From Hoeflea_A sp965228785 (GTDB lineage: Bacteria > Pseudomonadota > Alphaproteobacteria > Rhizobiales > Rhizobiaceae): a stretch of DNA of 64,000 nt. Within the stretch, counting starts at the first letter, position 1. The number at the start of each line of letters is the position of its first letter. A program made the translations under genes and the position numbers. The notes below the pieces were generated by a model. The model was not told the DNA's origin. It did not search any database and saw only the letters and a program-made list of their open reading frames with translations. The stretch is taken from NCBI GenBank assembly GCA_965228785.1, contig CBDDIF010000001.1:186001-250000 (forward strand), written 5' to 3'. Below, in pieces: positions 1 to 8,099 of the stretch.

Positions 1-96
1 GCCTTTGCCTCCATTGATCCACCCCTTCAGATAGGGACGACGGGCGGTGTTTTGAACGAAAGTTTGAGCATCGAGCAATACGGGGTCCTCATATCC

Positions 97-119
97 CGAG
101 CAAGTTGTTGGCTTGCTCG
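97..119. repeat. 8-bp inverted repeat at the left edge
   Basis: CGAGCAAG (97-104) and CTTGCTCG (112-119) are perfect inverted repeats around a 7-nt loop. They lie just downstream of the minus-strand gene that ends at 128. No T-run follows on either strand, so this is at best a weak transcript-end hairpin. Bases 1-96 are open on both strands to the window edge; no gene can be assigned there. Confidence 0.4.
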
Positions 120-127
120 TGGTCAAG

Positions 128-559
128 TCAGCGACTGTAGCCGATGATCCTCAGGCCGGTTTCCGTTTTCTCCAGTGGATATTGGCCGAGCTCGTAGATC
201 AACGCCTCGGCAGCCTCAACGTCCTGCGGTTCCCGTGCTGCGGGCACGTTGTTGGACCGGGGATAGACAGCGACTGCCGGGATTTCCATCCACTCGATGG
301 CACACAATTCAACGGGTCCGAATTCAATCGTGTCGATGAGCGCCCACGACGGATAAAGGGCCGGCATTTTCATGGTCTTTGGATCCTCGACATCGACGAA
401 TTTGACAACGAATTGCCGGATCCCAATATCGGCGTCTTCCAAAGCAGAAAACAGCATTCTCCATTTGGTGTCCGACATCAGGCCAGCTGAAAAGTTTCGC
501 CGCACAAATTTTCGCGTGCGTTCCCGGTCTTTTTGCAGATTGTTGCCTGGGTAGGTCAT
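128..559 (-). CDS. Small hypothetical protein, possibly DUF6678-like
   Basis: A 143-residue soluble protein with no signal peptide, membrane segment or cysteine cluster. The central MSDTKWRMLFSALED block and the later CAIEWMEIP segment resemble the DUF6678 family of short uncharacterised proteins; this is recognition by eye and not certain. The start is ATG at 557-559 with a GA-rich stretch a few bases upstream. It is separated by 51 bp from the PNPOx-fold gene that lies downstream on the same strand. Nothing in the sequence indicates a function. Confidence 0.6.
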   Translation of the reverse strand: MTYPGNNLQKDRERTRKFVRRNFSAGLMSDTKWRMLFSALEDADIGIRQFVVKFVDVEDPKTMKMPALYPSWALIDTIEFGPVELCAIEWMEIPAVAVYPRSNNVPAAREPQDVEAAEALIYELGQYPLEKTETGLRIIGYSR

Positions 560-610
560 GTTGGGCTCTCTGTAAGGACACCCTTCTAAAGCCTATCGAC
601 TTTGGCTCAA

Positions 611-1162
611 TCAAGGCGCCACCCAGGTCCCGCGCCAGCCGTCGCTGCGTTCGAAACGGGCGCGGTGGTGGGTGGGCTCGGAAAGCACGACCGTGTCGAT
701 CGTCCTGATATGGCATTCGACAGCGACGAAGAGGGAGCGGTCGGCGATGCGTTCGTACCGGTCATGATCGGCGATCGGTGTGCCGGGCTCCGGGTGGACG
801 CCGTAGTTGAGGCGCGATCCCTCGGACAGGGCATTCCAGCGGCCACTATCACCCGGCAGCAGGCGAGCCTCGGCGGTGATGCGCAGCTGGAACTGCCGGG
901 CCGGGTCCCAGACATGCAAGGCGATGTGCGGATTGGCGCGAAGGGCCACGACTTTCGGGGTTCGGCTGTCGGTGTTGAACTCGATGACCTGGCGGTCGCG
1001 GTCGGCGGCGCGCAAGCCGACCGTGCGGATCTCTGGTTGGTCGCCGGTCACTGTTGCCACGGCCAGATAGCGGAACGGCGACTGGCGGTCTCGGGTTGCA
1101 TTGTCCAGTTCGGCCCAGACCCGGTCGAGGGTTCCGGGCAGGTCGAGGATCCAGTCATTCAT
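611..1162 (-). CDS. Pyridoxamine 5'-phosphate oxidase-fold (PNPOx-like) protein
   Basis: 183 residues with the split-barrel flavin-binding layout of the PNPOx-like superfamily, closest by eye to the Alr4036/PPOX group. Recognisable elements are the N-terminal FRYLAVATVTGDQPEIRTVG strand pair, DRQVIEFNTDSRTPKV, and HIALHVWDPARQFQLRI, which match the FMN-phosphate-binding region of PdxH-like proteins. A true PdxH role is unlikely to be provable from this. The C-terminus keeps the RFERSDGWRGTWVAP tail typical of the group. The ATG at 1160-1162 overlaps the end of the lipocalin-like gene by 8 bp, so it is probably the last cistron of the AttEFGH-like operon. Confidence 0.8.
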   Translation of the reverse strand: MNDWILDLPGTLDRVWAELDNATRDRQSPFRYLAVATVTGDQPEIRTVGLRAADRDRQVIEFNTDSRTPKVVALRANPHIALHVWDPARQFQLRITAEARLLPGDSGRWNALSEGSRLNYGVHPEPGTPIADHDRYERIADRSLFVAVECHIRTIDTVVLSEPTHHRARFERSDGWRGTWVAP

Positions 1163-2216
1163 AGCCGGTCATCTCCAGGTAGCCGCGGCCGGGGTGGCTG
1201 CCGGCAGCGGTGACAGGGCCTTCCCAGTAGGAAACCAGCGTGTCCATCCAGCTGTCCGGGTTGATGGCATCGACAGTGATGTCGAGATTGCGGTCAGGCA
1301 GTTGCAGGCGCCATTCGACCGGAATGGATTGGCCGGCAACCTCGGCGGTGCGCCCGGGTGTCATCGACAGGGTACCGTCGCCATAGGCTGTCGTGCTGCC
1401 GTCGGACTCTATCCAGGTGGCCGACGTATAGGCATTGGCTGAGCGGCTGCGGAGGCGGAAACCCATGAGCTTGGAGCCGTCGTCGAAGTGAAGCGACAGC
1501 CAGTCCCAGCCGGTCTGGTCCGGGTCGAGCGGCTGCGACGACCATTCGCGGTCGAGCCAGGCCTGGCCGCTGACGTTCACCGGTCCGGTCGGCAGGTTGA
1601 CCGTGCCGGTGACGGAATAGAAGGGCTGGGAGTAATAGTAGCTCGCCTGGCCTGAGGCGGATTTGACCGAATAGCCGTCATCGCCATGGCGGACGAGCGG
1701 CCCGGACGCTGACAATTCGATGTCGTAGGAGAAGTCCGGGCCACGGGCGGTGATATGCAGGGCCGATAGCGGATCGGCGCCGGCCGTCGCTCGGCTCTCC
1801 ATCTGCCAATCGTCGATCCAGGCAGAAAACGGCGCGACGGTAACACCGGCCTGGCCGATCCCGCCGCGGGCGAAGCGTTCGGTCGAATAATGATCGTCTT
1901 TGGTTGTCAAGCCGGCGTGGGCCATGAAGGTTTGCGACGCCGACCAGCCATCATCGGCCTGGGGCTTCAGGGCCGATCGGAACAACGTCCATTGCAGACC
2001 GAGATCGGCGCCGCTCTCGTCCTTCAGGTTGGCGGTCAGGTACCACCATTCAATGCGGTAGTCGGGATGGGCGCCATGGTCCTGCGGAAACGCCAGTTGG
2101 CGTCCGGCCTGCGGTATGGAAAATCCCTCCGCATCGGTTCCGAGGCCCGCAAAACCCTGGGCGAAGGCAGCGCTCGCCATCATGACGAATATATAAGTCA
2201 GCCAACTACCTTTCAT
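1155..2216 (-). CDS. AttH-like secreted lipocalin/CrtC-fold protein
   Basis: 353 residues. The start is placed at ATG 2214-2216, giving the signal peptide MKGSWLTYIFVMMASAAFAQ; a longer upstream frame would run through the permease 3' end. The mature part has features of the AttH/hydroxyneurosporene-synthase-like double-lipocalin family: HPDYRIEWWYLTANL near residues 50-65, WLDREWSSQPLDPDQTGWDW near 215-235, then DDGSKLMGFRLRS. AttH proteins accompany the AttEFG ABC permease system, and here the gene follows the fused permease with an 11-bp overlap. It is inferred to act in the periplasm on or with the exported lipophilic substrate. The substrate is unknown. Confidence 0.85.
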   Translation of the reverse strand: MKGSWLTYIFVMMASAAFAQGFAGLGTDAEGFSIPQAGRQLAFPQDHGAHPDYRIEWWYLTANLKDESGADLGLQWTLFRSALKPQADDGWSASQTFMAHAGLTTKDDHYSTERFARGGIGQAGVTVAPFSAWIDDWQMESRATAGADPLSALHITARGPDFSYDIELSASGPLVRHGDDGYSVKSASGQASYYYSQPFYSVTGTVNLPTGPVNVSGQAWLDREWSSQPLDPDQTGWDWLSLHFDDGSKLMGFRLRSRSANAYTSATWIESDGSTTAYGDGTLSMTPGRTAEVAGQSIPVEWRLQLPDRNLDITVDAINPDSWMDTLVSYWEGPVTAAGSHPGRGYLEMTGYE

Positions 2217-4608
2217 GGACGAATACCTTGAGGAAGCTGGCCGGCCGGGTTCTGGCGAGGCGCCAGGCAGGAAAGGCAGCGGCGAGCCCGGCCGCAATCA
2301 GTGCCAGAACAAGCAGGCGCAGCCAATCGATCGGAAAGATGAACATCGGCAGGCGCCAGCCGAAGGCTTCGACATTGACAATCGACAGCAACACCCAGGC
2401 CAACAGGAGACCGACCGGCAGGGCGGCGAGCCAAGTAAGCGCCGCAAGCGCCAGCGTGCGCACGATTTCCAATTGCGCCAAGGACCGGCGCGTCGTGCCA
2501 AGCGCCCAGACCGGCGCCAGTTGAGACAGTCGCATGGCCGACAGGGTCAGGAGATTTGCGAGGATGGCAAAACCCGCAACGCCCAGGGTGAGAGTGTTGA
2601 GCGCTCCGGTGACCAGGAAGGTGCGGTCGAAGACACGCAGCGAGAAGCGTTTGACATCGTCCTGGTTGAGGATGTTGCGGGCGGGCAGGCCGAAATCGGT
2701 CGTGAGCGCATCCGCCAGGGCAGGCGCTTGTTCCGGCGCCACGCGCACGGCGTGGCGCAGTTTGGGAAGATCGGGAAAGAAACCCATCAGCTTGCTGTGG
2801 TTGACGATCATCTGGCCTGTTGGATTGCCGTAGTCGGAATAGACACCGACGATATCCTCCGTCCAGCCGGGTGCCAGGGTCAGACGGTCGCCCAGCCGGT
2901 GCCCGTTGCGGCGAAACAGTTGCTCGTTGACCAGCACGCCGTCGCCGGCCGCCACCCGGTCCCAGACGTTTTCGGACTGTTCAAGCAATGGCCAGTTCTG
3001 CCGGTAGGTCTCGTGGTCGACAACACCGTAGAGAAAAACCGGCTGGCCGGCGATCTCGACTTCGGTTGAGCGCATGGGCAACACGGCATCGGCCCGGTCA
3101 GCCAGGAAGGCGCGCAGTTCCTCGGCCCGGGTCTCGTTTTCCGCCGTGACATAGAGTTCGGAGGCGAGGCGCTGGTCAAGCCAACCGGTAAAGGTGTAGC
3201 GAAACGAGGAGACCATGGTGCCCACGCCAATGTTGGCGGCCAGCGCCAGCATCAGCGCCATCAACGCCAGCGATAGGCTCGGCACCTGTTGGCGCATGTC
3301 CGCCCATACCCATTCGGCCAAAGCCGTTCGGGCGGTGCGCGCGCCTGCCTTGAGAAGCAGGATCAGGATCGCCGGCAACAGCAGTGCGGCGCCCAGCAGC
3401 AGCGCACCAAGGGTCAGGAAGCCGGATACCAGTCCACTTCCCAGCCATCCGGCCAGCAGCGCAATCAGAAGCAGGGCAAAGGCGGCAAGTGTCGACCAGC
3501 GGCTTGTGCGGCGGCTTGCCATGGCCCAGGCGCGCGGCTGTGCGGGGGCCAGCAGCGGCATGGTGGCGATGCGCCACAGGCCCTGGCCTGTTGCCAGCAC
3601 GGCACCGCCGAAGGCGATGGCAAGGCCCGTCAGCACCCAGTCGGGCCGAAGGGTCAACGAGCCGGAGACCGAAGCGCCGTAGAGACCGGCGAGCGTTGCC
3701 GCCACGTCGGGCAGCAGCAGGGCGGCGATGAGATATCCGAGCGCCACCCCGATCAGCCCGGCGACCAACGCCAGCAACAGGGTTTCAATTAGCAGCAGCA
3801 GCACAACCGCGCGGTTGGGAAGGCCGAGCGCCCGCAGGGTGCGGATGACCGGACGGCGCTGTTCGAAGGCAAGGCCGATGGTGGCGTGCACGATGAACAG
3901 GCCAACGGCAAAGGAGAGAAACCCGAAGGCGGTCAGGTTGAGATGGAAACTGTCGGTCAGCCGGGCGATATCGCCCTGTGGATCCGGCGCGATGCGTTCG
4001 AGATCGGGTGCGATCTCGGTCAGCGGCGCAAGCCCGGCAGGTTGATCGGGCGCCAACAGAAGATAGTCGAAATCATCGCGCTGAAGCAGCTTCCAGGCGG
4101 TGGCGATATCGGCCATCAGATCGCCCTGTGCAACCTGCAACGAGGTGCGTAGATTGAGGCCGCTGTCAGCCAGTGCTGCTGCGGTGTCGGGATGGACAAG
4201 AATCAGATCCTCGCCGGCGACGAAGGCGCCGATGTCCTCATTGCCGGACAGGCCGAGAGGTGCTGCGCCCCGCGGCATGGTGAAGACATCGAGGCCGAGC
4301 ACGCGCAGGCGCTCGCGGCCGATCCGCAAGGGGCCCTCGACGACGGGCGACACCAGCCAGCCGGCGCGCCGAAGCGCCACGAAACGCTCAGCGGCGATCG
4401 ACCCGCCCTCTGCCGCCTGCAAACGCTCCAGAGTGTCCTGTCCGAGCACCGACGCGGCTTCGGCATAGCTGGAGCGCGCTTCGCTGTTGATGGCCTGCAC
4501 GCCGGTCCAGAGGCCGGTGGCCAACGCCAGGCCGACGATCAGCGTGACAAGCTGCAGCGGCCGATAGCGCCAGTGCGACAGCAGTGCCGTGATGCCGGCG
4601 CCGATCAT
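2206..4608 (-). CDS. ABC transporter permease with two FtsX domains (AttFG-like fusion)
   Basis: 800 residues. An N-terminal membrane helix (about 20-38) is followed by a long periplasmic domain (about 40-220). Three helices come next (about 225-345), then two helices near 375-425, a second periplasmic domain (about 460-650) and three C-terminal helices. This is two MacB/FtsX-like halves in one chain, equivalent to AttF plus AttG. The gene overlaps the ATPase gene upstream by ATGA and the lipocalin-like gene downstream by 11 bp, so it is translationally coupled to both. FtsX-type systems usually act mechanically on lipids, lipoproteins or peptides instead of forming a channel; the substrate is not evident. 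Confidence 0.88.
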   Translation of the reverse strand: MIGAGITALLSHWRYRPLQLVTLIVGLALATGLWTGVQAINSEARSSYAEAASVLGQDTLERLQAAEGGSIAAERFVALRRAGWLVSPVVEGPLRIGRERLRVLGLDVFTMPRGAAPLGLSGNEDIGAFVAGEDLILVHPDTAAALADSGLNLRTSLQVAQGDLMADIATAWKLLQRDDFDYLLLAPDQPAGLAPLTEIAPDLERIAPDPQGDIARLTDSFHLNLTAFGFLSFAVGLFIVHATIGLAFEQRRPVIRTLRALGLPNRAVVLLLLIETLLLALVAGLIGVALGYLIAALLLPDVAATLAGLYGASVSGSLTLRPDWVLTGLAIAFGGAVLATGQGLWRIATMPLLAPAQPRAWAMASRRTSRWSTLAAFALLLIALLAGWLGSGLVSGFLTLGALLLGAALLLPAILILLLKAGARTARTALAEWVWADMRQQVPSLSLALMALMLALAANIGVGTMVSSFRYTFTGWLDQRLASELYVTAENETRAEELRAFLADRADAVLPMRSTEVEIAGQPVFLYGVVDHETYRQNWPLLEQSENVWDRVAAGDGVLVNEQLFRRNGHRLGDRLTLAPGWTEDIVGVYSDYGNPTGQMIVNHSKLMGFFPDLPKLRHAVRVAPEQAPALADALTTDFGLPARNILNQDDVKRFSLRVFDRTFLVTGALNTLTLGVAGFAILANLLTLSAMRLSQLAPVWALGTTRRSLAQLEIVRTLALAALTWLAALPVGLLLAWVLLSIVNVEAFGWRLPMFIFPIDWLRLLVLALIAAGLAAAFPAWRLARTRPASFLKVFVHER

Positions 4609-5261
4609 TGCAGCTGGCCGTGGGTCAGGTGCAGCCGGCGGTCGAGCAGGCTGGCGAGACGGGTCGAATGGGTGACCAGGATAAAGCCTGCGCTGACATC
4701 GGCGACCAGTTCCAGCATCAGTGCGATGACGGCATCGCCGGTTTCCTCGTCAAGATTGCCGGTGGGCTCGTCGGCAAGGATCAGCGCCGGTTTGGCAGCG
4801 AGCGTACGGCCGATTGCAACCCGCTGCTGCTGGCCGCCGGAGAGCTGTTCCGGGTATCGGTTGAGATAGTCGGCAAGCCCCAGCCGCTCGCCGAGTTCGG
4901 TGGTCCAGTCGGTGTCGAGCCGTCCGGCCAGACGGGCATGGAAGGCCATGTTCTGCGCCACGGTCAGCGACGGCACCAGATTGAATTGCTGGAACACCAG
5001 CCCGATGGTGCCGCGCCGCAGCGCCGCGAGGCCGGCATCGTTCATCGGTGCGATGTCCGTCCCGTTGATGTGGATTTCACCGGAATCCGGCACATCGAGC
5101 CCGGCGACCAGGTGCAGCAGCGTGCTCTTGCCCGACCCGGATTCACCGGTCAGCGCCAGATGCTGCCCGGCATCAAGCTCAAGCGACACACCCTTCAGAA
5201 CATCGACGGGCCCTTCCTCGGTCGGGTAGGATTTGGTGACGTCGTGAAGCGCCAGCAGCAT
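4605..5261 (-). CDS. ABC transporter ATP-binding protein, LolD/MacB type
   Basis: 218 residues with all nucleotide-binding motifs: Walker A GESGSGKST (39-47), Q-loop VFQQFNLVPSL, signature LSGGQQQRVAIGRTLA, Walker B ALILADEPTGNLD and the switch histidine in LVTHSTRLA. Length and motifs match the LolD/MacB/AttE group that partners FtsX permeases. It is the first gene of the operon that continues into the fused permease (ATGA overlap), the AttH-like protein and the PNPOx-like gene. The ATG at 5259-5261 has only a weak upstream ribosome site. Confidence 0.92.
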   Translation of the reverse strand: MLLALHDVTKSYPTEEGPVDVLKGVSLELDAGQHLALTGESGSGKSTLLHLVAGLDVPDSGEIHINGTDIAPMNDAGLAALRRGTIGLVFQQFNLVPSLTVAQNMAFHARLAGRLDTDWTTELGERLGLADYLNRYPEQLSGGQQQRVAIGRTLAAKPALILADEPTGNLDEETGDAVIALMLELVADVSAGFILVTHSTRLASLLDRRLHLTHGQLQ

Positions 5262-5364
5262 GGTGGGTCCGGGGTTGGATTTGCCGCTTACACACTTAGT
5301 GCCTTCATGACTGGTTGGAAAGATCGGGCCGGAGCGACGATAGGAAGCAGACCAATGCTCTGAT

Positions 5365-5393
5365 TTGACACCCTTCCGGACGGCGCCTATCGT
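5365..5393 (+). promoter_or_regulatory. Candidate sigma-70 promoter for the leader RNA
   Basis: TTGACA (5365-5370) lies 17 bp before TATCGT (5388-5393). The -35 is consensus and the -10 matches four of six positions. A start near 5400 would yield an RNA of about 120 nt ending at the terminator at 5515-5521, or a longer mRNA into the MFS gene if termination is avoided. Confidence 0.6.
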
Positions 5394-5413
5394 TTTGACT
5401 CACCAAACGGAGG

Positions 5414-5492
5414 ATCTCGGCGTGACATTGCTTAACGTGGTTTCAGGGCGAAGGCGCGTGGGTCGGTAACGGATCCACACTCACGACGAGAT
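5414..5492 (+). promoter_or_regulatory. Folded leader RNA (attenuator candidate) upstream of the MFS gene
   Basis: Two helices are visible by complementarity. A 12-position closing helix pairs 5414-5425 with 5481-5492, with one G/A mismatch at 5420/5486. An inner 7-bp helix pairs 5458-5464 with 5472-5478, with one G-U pair, around the loop GGTAACG. The left arm of the outer helix contains the start codon of the 15-codon leader ORF, and the loop of the inner helix contains its stop codon. Immediately downstream is an intrinsic terminator, then the exporter gene. This geometry fits translation-coupled attenuation. A free-standing small RNA is the alternative. Confidence 0.6.
5422..5469 (+). CDS. 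15-residue leader peptide (candidate)
   Basis: GTG at 5422 is preceded by GGAGG (5409-5413) at an 8-nt spacing and is followed by 14 sense codons and TAA at 5467-5469. The predicted peptide is MTLLNVVSGRRRVGR. It ends with a cluster of arginine codons (CGA, AGG, CGC, then CGG), some of them usually rare in GC-rich alphaproteobacteria. Position inside a folded leader that ends in a terminator is typical of regulatory peptides whose translation, stalling or starvation decides transcription of the next gene. No homologue is recognised. Confidence 0.5.
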   Translation: MTLLNVVSGRRRVGR

Positions 5493-5495
5493 GCG

Positions 5496-5521
5496 CCCCC
5501 GAATTGCTCGGGGGTTTTTTT
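5496..5521 (+). terminator. Intrinsic terminator upstream of the MFS gene
   Basis: CCCCCGA (5496-5502) pairs perfectly with TCGGGGG (5508-5514) around a 5-nt loop and is followed by seven T (5515-5521). It lies only 23 bp before the exporter ATG at 5545, so it must be bypassed or regulated for expression from the upstream promoter. Confidence 0.85.
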
Positions 5522-5544
5522 GTGCCTTTGAAGCGGACAACCAA

Positions 5545-6741
5545 ATGCCTGCAACGGAACGAACACCTCCGACGATTTTCACCCTGATCTGCCTGACCGG
5601 GGTGTCTACGGTGTCGCTCAACATGTTCCTGCCATCGCTGGTCAATATCGCAGCGGAATTTGAAGCCGGCTATGCGCTTGTCAGCCTGTCGGTCGCCGGC
5701 TATCTGGCGGTGACGGCGGTGTTGCAGATCGTGCTTGGCCCGATGTCCGATCGCTATGGGCGACGGCCGGTGCTGCTGGCCTGTATTGCGTTGTTTTGCG
5801 TGGCGTCACTCGGATGCCTGCTGGCGCAAGACATCTGGACGTTTTTGCTGTTTCGGCTGCTGCAGGGGGCGATCATTGCCGGCGGAGCCTTGTCACGGGT
5901 CGTCGTGCGTGACGTTCTGCCGCCGAAGGAAGCAGCGGGCATGCTCGGCTATATCGCCATGGCGATGGCGGTGGCGCCGATGCTGGGTCCGCTGGCCGGC
6001 GGGGCTCTGGACGAGCTTTTCGGTTGGCGCGCCAGTTTTCTGGCATTCCTGTTGCTCGGTATTGCGCTTTGCGTGCTGACCTGGTTCGATCTTGGCGAGA
6101 CCAACCAAAATCCATCGGAAACCTTCGGACGTCAGTTACGTTCTTATCCGGCACTGCTGGGCTCGGGAAAATTCTGGGGCTATGCCACCTGTATGACGTT
6201 TTCCGTCGGCGGCTTCTTCGTTTTCATCGCCGGTGTGCCGCTGGTCGCCAGCGTAGTGTACGGCATGTCGGCCGGTACGCTCGGGATCTATATCGGCTCG
6301 ATCACGGGCGGTTTCTTTGTGGGCAGCTTCTGCGCCGGCCGCCTGGCCCGGAGAGTGCCAATGATGACGATGATGGTGTCCGGCCGGGTGATCGCCTGCA
6401 TTGGCCTTGGTATTGGCCTGATATTGTTCGCAGCGGGGATTACGCACGAATGGGCACTGTTCGGCTCGACGCTCTTCGTCGGCTTCGGAAACGGCGTAAC
6501 AATGCCGAGCGCCAGCGTCGGCGTCATGTCCGTGCGCAGTGATCTCGCAGGCACTGCTTCCGGTCTCGCCGGCGCCATGATCGTCGGCGGCGGCGCGTTG
6601 CTGACCTGGCTGTCGGGCCTGATCGTCACCGGCGAGACGGGAGCGGTGGCCTTGCTGGGCCTGATGTTCGTGGTGGTACTGCTTAGCCTGCTCGCGGCGT
6701 TGTGGGTGGCCTGGCTCGATGGGCGAAGTCAGGCGGTCTGA
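5545..6741 (+). CDS. MFS drug efflux transporter, Bcr/CflA family
   Basis: 398 residues with twelve predicted membrane helices. The helix 2-3 loop carries the MFS signature GPMSDRYGRRPV (65-76). FLPSLVNIA near 28-36 and RVVVRDV in the helix 4 region are typical of Bcr/CflA drug:proton antiporters (DHA1 family). A longer frame from 5491 would start inside the terminator stem, so ATG 5545 is chosen. Known relatives export chloramphenicol-, bicyclomycin- or sulfonamide-type compounds; the substrate here is not known. The upstream leader/terminator suggests inducible expression. Confidence 0.9.
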   Translation: MPATERTPPTIFTLICLTGVSTVSLNMFLPSLVNIAAEFEAGYALVSLSVAGYLAVTAVLQIVLGPMSDRYGRRPVLLACIALFCVASLGCLLAQDIWTFLLFRLLQGAIIAGGALSRVVVRDVLPPKEAAGMLGYIAMAMAVAPMLGPLAGGALDELFGWRASFLAFLLLGIALCVLTWFDLGETNQNPSETFGRQLRSYPALLGSGKFWGYATCMTFSVGGFFVFIAGVPLVASVVYGMSAGTLGIYIGSITGGFFVGSFCAGRLARRVPMMTMMVSGRVIACIGLGIGLILFAAGITHEWALFGSTLFVGFGNGVTMPSASVGVMSVRSDLAGTASGLAGAMIVGGGALLTWLSGLIVTGETGAVALLGLMFVVVLLSLLAALWVAWLDGRSQAV

Positions 6742-6876
6742 ATGTTGCTTGACGCTGCCAACCGAGACGTGTGTTCGAACTGGTCTGTGTCGCGGAGTAG
6801 AAAAGCTGTTTCCATTCAACCGACAAAGCTCTAGATCTGGGCTCCCCTCGGAGTTCAATTTCGTGAACAGATCCAC

Positions 6877-8058
6877 ATGCGGCTGAGAGTGACCATCCTG
6901 ATCGGCGCGGGTGCTGCCGTGGCGATGCTCGTTGGCAAGGTGCCGGCGGCATTGCCGGACCTGCAGGCCGAGCTGGGGTTGAGCCTGGTTCAGTCGGGTT
7001 GGGTGATCGCCATCTTCAATCTGGTGGCTGCCGGGACGGCGGTGTTTCTGGGAACCATGTCCGACCGGTTCGGGCGGCTTCGGGTGGCGCTCTGCGGCAT
7101 GGTTCTGGCGGCGTTTTCGGGGATTGCCGGCGGGTTTGTCGATAGCGGAACGGCGCTTCTGGTGACGCGTACGCTCGAAGGCCTCGGCTTCCTACTGACC
7201 ACGACCTCCATGCCCGGGCTGATCCTTCACGCCGTTTCCGAGCGGCACATGAAGACGTCGTTCGCTCTGTGGGGCATGTACATGCCCGTTGGCTCCGGCT
7301 TCATGTTGGCGTTGTCTGGGCTGATTCTGGCGCATTTCGACTGGCGGGTTCTGTGGTGGTTTACCTCGGTTCTCATTCTCCTCGTCACGGTTCCGGTCTA
7401 CCGGGTGGGGCGCAGCCTTGATGCCGGCGACGGGCGACCGGCAGCAAAGCTTAAGCTTGGGCAAAGTCTTCGACATGCGATTGGCCGCGGCCCAATGCTG
7501 CTCAGCACGATCTTCTGCTTCTATGCGGGTCAATATCTGATTGTCGCCGGTTTCCTTCCTCTCATTCTTGTCGAACTCAACGGGTACACGCCATCGGGTG
7601 CGGCTGCCGTGAGTGCCATTGCGGTGTTCTCCAACGCCGCCGGCAACGTGCTCTCCGGCTGGCTGCACGACCGCGGGGTGCGCTCCACAACGCTGATCCT
7701 TTTCGGCTGTTGCATCATGGCGATCGGCGGGTCGATCGTGCTGCTGGAGGACATTTCCGGACTCTGGAGGACGGTCACAGCCTGTGGCTTGTTCGTCGTT
7801 ACCGGTCTCATTCCAAGCTCGCTGTTCGCACTGATACCCGATCACGCGCCGGACCGCTCCGTCATCGCGACCGTCAGCGGCATGGTCATGCAGGGCGCAG
7901 CCGTCGGTCAACTGGTCGGTCCACCCATCGGCGCCGCGGTGGTGGCGTGGACGGGCTTTTGGGAAGGCGCCATTCCGGTTGTCCTGGTCTGTGCGGTGGT
8001 TTGTGCGAGCTGCGCGCTTTTTTTGCGCCGGACCGGACCGCGTGCGCAGACCGGTTGA
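6877..8058 (+). CDS. MFS transporter, cyanate/sugar-efflux-like
   Basis: 393 residues, about twelve hydrophobic helices, with the MFS loop motif GTMSDRFGRLRV (59-70). A short N-terminus runs straight into helix 1. The helix 4-5 region MPGLILHAVSERHMKTSFAL resembles CynX/YeaN-like transporters. The direction of transport and the substrate cannot be read from the sequence. It lies 135 bp after the Bcr/CflA gene on the same strand and 41 bp before a GNAT gene. The start is ATG 6877 with no strong ribosome-binding site. Confidence 0.88.
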   Translation: MRLRVTILIGAGAAVAMLVGKVPAALPDLQAELGLSLVQSGWVIAIFNLVAAGTAVFLGTMSDRFGRLRVALCGMVLAAFSGIAGGFVDSGTALLVTRTLEGLGFLLTTTSMPGLILHAVSERHMKTSFALWGMYMPVGSGFMLALSGLILAHFDWRVLWWFTSVLILLVTVPVYRVGRSLDAGDGRPAAKLKLGQSLRHAIGRGPMLLSTIFCFYAGQYLIVAGFLPLILVELNGYTPSGAAAVSAIAVFSNAAGNVLSGWLHDRGVRSTTLILFGCCIMAIGGSIVLLEDISGLWRTVTACGLFVVTGLIPSSLFALIPDHAPDRSVIATVSGMVMQGAAVGQLVGPPIGAAVVAWTGFWEGAIPVVLVCAVVCASCALFLRRTGPRAQTG

Positions 8059-8099
8059 CAAACCCGGATTGATTGAGCCTTCGGTTCCAGGAAGAAACC

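Noticed and set aside
1..127. Possible partial gene at the left edge
   Set aside because: Open frames exist on both strands up to the edge but are too short to show a family, and neither has a convincing start.
2215..3069. 284-codon plus-strand frame opposite the FtsX permease
   Set aside because: Composition rich in Gln/Arg/Gly typical of antisense frames; the opposite strand encodes an intact permease.
5414..5492. tRNA-like fold (79-nt structure with a 7-bp arm and 7-nt loop)
   Set aside because: The loop GGTAACG lacks the T-arm TTC motif, the closing helix is 12 positions long with no CCA-side layout, and no anticodon arm can be drawn.
6742..6834. 30-codon ORF between the first two MFS genes (ATG 6742, overlapping the preceding stop)
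   Set aside because: No ribosome site of its own, no recognisable composition, and no hairpin or terminator after it; likely chance.
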